Shown here one piece after another: positions 61,353 to 64,000 of a stretch of 64,000 nt of DNA (position 1 is the first letter of the stretch; the number at the start of each line of letters is the position of its first letter). The notes under the pieces were generated by a model. That model did not search any database and was not told the origin of the DNA. It was given only the letters and a program-made list of their open reading frames with translations. The position numbers were made by a program, and so were the translations under genes. Source of the stretch: an uncultured Bacteroidia bacterium (GTDB lineage: Bacteria; Bacteroidota; Bacteroidia; Bacteroidales; UBA932); NCBI GenBank assembly GCA_902773925.1, contig CACYGI010000006.1, positions 1-64,000 of the forward strand. The letters are read 5' to 3'.

Positions 61353-62153
61353 TTACTCCAGATACCTCTCCCGAAGGACTTCCATATCCTCGTCGGTGAG
61401 GCTCAGGCAGGTATTCAGATAGTTGTGGAGCGAGCCCCACTCACGGTCTATATAGTCCAGCACGCGGCAGAAATTGCCCGTGTGGGCTCCGAGAAAAGCG
61501 CGGACGACATTCAATTCGTTCTCGCCGCCGCCCTGCTCCAGGATGCGGTGCGAATAATCCTCTATAAGTTCGCGGTACACGATGTTGGAATGGTCAAAAT
61601 CCGACACTATCGTCTCGCGTTCGGCTCCGAGTGCGGCCAGTACGAATGCCGCCCCTATGCCGGTGCGGTCCTTGCCCTGCGAGCAGTGCCAGAGCACGGC
61701 CCCCTCCTCCGTCTGGAGGATGAGGTTGAGGAATACCGAATACTGAAGCTGCGAATATTCACTCTGCACGAGCGAAGGATAAAGTTGTGATGCCGTCCTC
61801 TGGACCACGCCGTGAAATGACATATGCACTATGTATTTGGGGACATCGGCAAAGAATTCCTCCGGGACTGCATCACCGCTGCGCCGCTCCGCCTCGACGT
61901 CCAGTGTCGGCAGGCTGATATGCTCGGCGCCGGGCACTTCGCGGTCCGGCTGACGCTGGATCTCCTCGAGTGTCCGGAAATCAAAGATCCGTTTCAGGTT
62001 GTACTTCTCCTGAAGCATCCTGACATCGGCGTCCGTCGCTTCATTGAGCGAAGCGGTACGCAACAGCAAGCCGTGGCGAATCAGACGACCTCCGGCGGCC
62101 GGCAGGCCTCCAAGGTCACGGGCGTTGATGATTTTGTCGAATTGCGGAGCCAA
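61353..62153 (-). CDS. Tyrosine/dual-specificity phosphatase-like protein
   Basis: The 266-residue protein has INARDLGG near the N-terminus, FDFRTLEE and the P-loop HCSQGKDRTGIGAA carrying the catalytic Cys and Arg, typical of the Y_phosphatase3 group. It has no signal peptide. Substrates may be phosphotyrosine, phosphoinositides or nucleotides. It lies downstream of the serine hydrolase on the same strand, 17 bases away. Confidence 0.88.
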   Translation of the reverse strand: MAPQFDKIINARDLGGLPAAGGRLIRHGLLLRTASLNEATDADVRMLQEKYNLKRIFDFRTLEEIQRQPDREVPGAEHISLPTLDVEAERRSGDAVPEEFFADVPKYIVHMSFHGVVQRTASQLYPSLVQSEYSQLQYSVFLNLILQTEEGAVLWHCSQGKDRTGIGAAFVLAALGAERETIVSDFDHSNIVYRELIEDYSHRILEQGGGENELNVVRAFLGAHTGNFCRVLDYIDREWGSLHNYLNTCLSLTDEDMEVLRERYLE

Positions 62154-62170
62154 GTGCGGGCGGTTGAATG

Positions 62171-63217
62171 TTAGTAGAACTTATATCCCGCCTTGCGCAG
62201 CTCGTCGGTATTGCTGAAGGGATGTGCGGGCTTGAGGTAGCGGGCGAGGAACTTATACGTTTCGAAACGGATATCGCTCGCCTCCTTGATGTCGATGCGC
62301 TCGAAAGAGTGCGCACCCTCCATCTTCGGGTAGATCTTGTACTCGAAATCCTTACCTGCGGCTTCCAGCGCGTCAATCATCCGCTTGACTTCGGTCCAGC
62401 TCACGTCATCGTCATTGATGCAGGTCGTTATCATCAGCGGCCGGCAGAGCTTCGAAGCGTGGGTGACGGGCGAACGGCGCGCATACTCCTCGGGCGCCTC
62501 CTCCGGGGTCGCATTGACGTGGTAAGGCTGGGTGAAATTCCTGATATATGACTTCTCCTGATATGAGAGACGGTAAGCCACGTCGCTCACGGGAACGCCT
62601 GCATAGGCGCAGGTGTATTTGTCCGGATAATTGAGGATATTCATCAGCGAGATCATGCCTCCGTGGCTCCAGCCGACCAGGCCGATGCGGCTCTCGTCCA
62701 CTACGCTGTAGCATTCCACCATATAATCGCGCAGCGCCAGTGCGTCTTCGTTCTCCAGGCCGCCGTAATCGATGGCCTCGTAGAAGCTCTTGCCATAGCC
62801 GGTCGAGCCGCGGTATTCGGGGCAGGCGACTATATAGCCCTGGGCTACCAGCTCGCGCAGGATATGCACGTAGCTCGTGGGCATCTGGCTGTGGATGCCG
62901 CCGTGCGAAAGGATGATCAGCGGGTATTTGCTCCCCTGCTCGACCTCGTTCGGGAAGAAGAGGTACGAATAGAACTTAAGCTTGTTGTTTAAAAGCGAAT
63001 CCTTGAATGCGCAGCCGGTCGGGGTCTGAACGGCGCGTGCGGGTCCCGTTATGCGGACGAAGTCCACATAGCAGATGTCGGACATACGCGTGAAGAACAG
63101 CTGTTCCTCAAGCATCCGTTGGGTCGTGTTGGTGTTGTGCTTGTCGTTTTCCTGTGCTGAAAGCGGCAGCGCCAGGACGGCCGTAAGGGCGAGACTGAGG
63201 ATTAGAAGCTTTTTCAT
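62171..63217 (-). CDS. Exported serine hydrolase, S9/prolyl-oligopeptidase-like
   Basis: I start at the ATG 63215-63217 (MKKLLILSLALTAVLALPLSAQ), a clear signal peptide; the longer frame crosses the promoter. The 348-residue protein has an alpha/beta-hydrolase fold with LSHGGIH (oxyanion region), GLVGWSHGGMISLMN (nucleophile Ser), TTCINDDDVSW (Asp) and MEGAHSF (His). It may be a peptidase or an esterase. It is probably transcribed with the phosphatase gene. Confidence 0.85.
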   Translation of the reverse strand: MKKLLILSLALTAVLALPLSAQENDKHNTNTTQRMLEEQLFFTRMSDICYVDFVRITGPARAVQTPTGCAFKDSLLNNKLKFYSYLFFPNEVEQGSKYPLIILSHGGIHSQMPTSYVHILRELVAQGYIVACPEYRGSTGYGKSFYEAIDYGGLENEDALALRDYMVECYSVVDESRIGLVGWSHGGMISLMNILNYPDKYTCAYAGVPVSDVAYRLSYQEKSYIRNFTQPYHVNATPEEAPEEYARRSPVTHASKLCRPLMITTCINDDDVSWTEVKRMIDALEAAGKDFEYKIYPKMEGAHSFERIDIKEASDIRFETYKFLARYLKPAHPFSNTDELRKAGYKFY

Positions 63218-63243
63218 TTTATCAAATATTTGATACCAGATGA

Positions 63244-63282
63244 CAAATATAGCAGAATCCGGCGAAATCTTGTTTATCTTTG
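63244..63282. promoter_or_regulatory. Divergent promoters for the serine hydrolase and cobS
   Basis: Minus-strand TATATTTG (63244-63251) lies 26 bases before the hydrolase ATG. Plus-strand TATCTTTG (63275-63282) lies eight bases before the cobS ATG, leaving almost no leader. Confidence 0.6.
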
Positions 63283-63290
63283 TCTCTCTA

Positions 63291-64000
63291 ATGAAAATAT
63301 TTTTCATAGCACTGATGCGCTACAGCCGCATCCCCGTTCCGCGCCTCAAAAGCGTCTCCGCGCAGGAGTCCGACCGCGCCCTGGCGCTGTTCCCGCTCGT
63401 CGGCTGGGTGATCGGCGCGATCTGTTTCCTGGCTTACGAGGCCGGTCTGGCGCTGGGCGGTACGCTCCTGGGCGTCGCTTTCGCCCTTGCGGCAGGGGCC
63501 CTTGCCACGGGGTGCTACCACGAGGACGGATGGGCGGATGTTCTGGACGGATTCGGCGGAGGACGCGACCGTGATTCCATCCTTGCCATAATGAAGGACA
63601 GCCGCAACGGCACTTTCGGCACGATGGGCCTGATCCTGATGACGCTGCTCAAAGGCGCGTTGCTCCATTCGGTTCTTTCGGCCTCCCGCTGCGCCGACTG
63701 GCGTGTGGCACTGACCGTTTTCATCCTTGTACATTCGCTCGCCAGGATGACATCCGGCTGCCTGATCTTCACCGCCGACTACGTGCGCGAGGGTGAAGCT
63801 GCCCGCGGCAAGCCTCTGGAGAAGCGTTGCGGCGCGCTGCAGGTTGCAGGCGTACTGTTTTTCGGACTTCTCCCGCTCTGCGCGGCCTGCCTGCTTTTCA
63901 GCCCCTGGTGCGCCGCGATCCCCGTGCCGCTGGCGCTGCTGCTTCTGGCCGCAAGGCATTATTTTTGTAGCCGCATAGGCGGCTATACCGGAGATTGCCT
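63291..64000 (+). CDS. cobS: Adenosylcobinamide-GDP ribazoletransferase, cut by window end
   Basis: The open frame runs from the ATG at 63291 to the last base (236 codons) with no stop. It begins MKIFFIALMRYSRIPVP and has CYHEDGWADVLDGFGGGRDR, SRNGTFGTMGL and IGGYTGDC near the edge, all diagnostic of CobS. It joins the activated cobinamide to alpha-ribazole in the inner membrane. About 10-30 residues should remain beyond the window. A further late cobalamin gene cluster may continue there. Confidence 0.93.
   Translation, partial: MKIFFIALMRYSRIPVPRLKSVSAQESDRALALFPLVGWVIGAICFLAYEAGLALGGTLLGVAFALAAGALATGCYHEDGWADVLDGFGGGRDRDSILAIMKDSRNGTFGTMGLILMTLLKGALLHSVLSASRCADWRVALTVFILVHSLARMTSGCLIFTADYVREGEAARGKPLEKRCGALQVAGVLFFGLLPLCAACLLFSPWCAAIPVPLALLLLAARHYFCSRIGGYTGDC

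Overview
The window is a chromosomal segment of a Bacteroidales-type bacterium. I base this on promoters with the Bacteroidota -7 box (TAnnTTTG), many secreted lipoproteins, a DUF5723-like outer-membrane protein, a TonB-dependent receptor, a membrane pyrophosphatase and ATP-dependent PEP carboxykinase. Most of it is moderately GC-rich. The first 3.5 kb is clearly AT-rich and looks acquired. I cannot name the genus. I saw no rRNA, tRNA, CRISPR array or intact insertion sequence.

Layout. 0-3.5 kb: a decayed polymorphic-toxin locus with an orphan RHS-core/HExxH toxin broken by a 13-bp duplication, two near-identical candidate immunity lipoproteins, a JAMM-motif mini-gene and a secreted partner. 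4-7.8 kb: a small conserved-type peptide gene and a large repeat-domain lipoprotein. 7.8-10.7 kb: an arginine dihydrolase operon (deiminase, carbamate kinase, ornithine carbamoyltransferase). 10.9-13.6 kb: a Ca2+/Na+ antiporter, then a peroxide-defence operon (bacterioferritin-like protein, glutathione peroxidase, OhrR). 13.6-24.3 kb: a long minus-strand run with four fused cobalamin genes (CbiH-C, CbiE-T, CbiG-F, CbiJ-D), preceded by a CNNM/CBS protein, alanine racemase, an arginase-like protein lacking most metal ligands, and Ffh. 24.4-26.7 kb: hppA. 26.8-31.3 kb: a cobalamin-riboswitch locus (BtuB-like receptor plus lipidated CbiK-like chelatase) flanked by 0.2-kb inverted repeats. 31.3-36.5 kb: rnhA, pdxA, recG, an MBL hydrolase and an outer-membrane protein. 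36.9-40.3 kb: a 3'-truncated recQ and pckA. 40.4-43.7 kb: an envelope operon ending in a VanX-like dipeptidase. 43.8-46.6 kb: an accessory patch with an AAA/DUF4143 ATPase, a pseudogene remnant and an AbiE toxin-antitoxin pair. 46.9-55.7 kb: a YbjQ-like protein, a lipoprotein, a tricorn-like protease, YicC, glnS, xth and rfbB. 55.8-60.0 kb: late cobalamin genes (adenosyltransferase, cbiP, cobC/cobD, cbiB). 60.1-64 kb: a TlpA-like lipoprotein without its first active-site Cys, a second small peptide, a phosphatase, a serine hydrolase and cobS, cut by the window end.

Two themes stand out. First, corrinoid metabolism is spread over four places: anaerobic ring synthesis, riboswitch-controlled uptake, and lower-ligand and adenosyl steps. 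Second, the intergenic gaps carry a roughly 100-bp palindromic repeat family. Its inner hairpin exists in at least two sequence classes that keep base pairing, and it is accompanied by a separate double-hairpin repeat. These elements sit at the edges of the B12 uptake locus and next to the truncated end of recQ.
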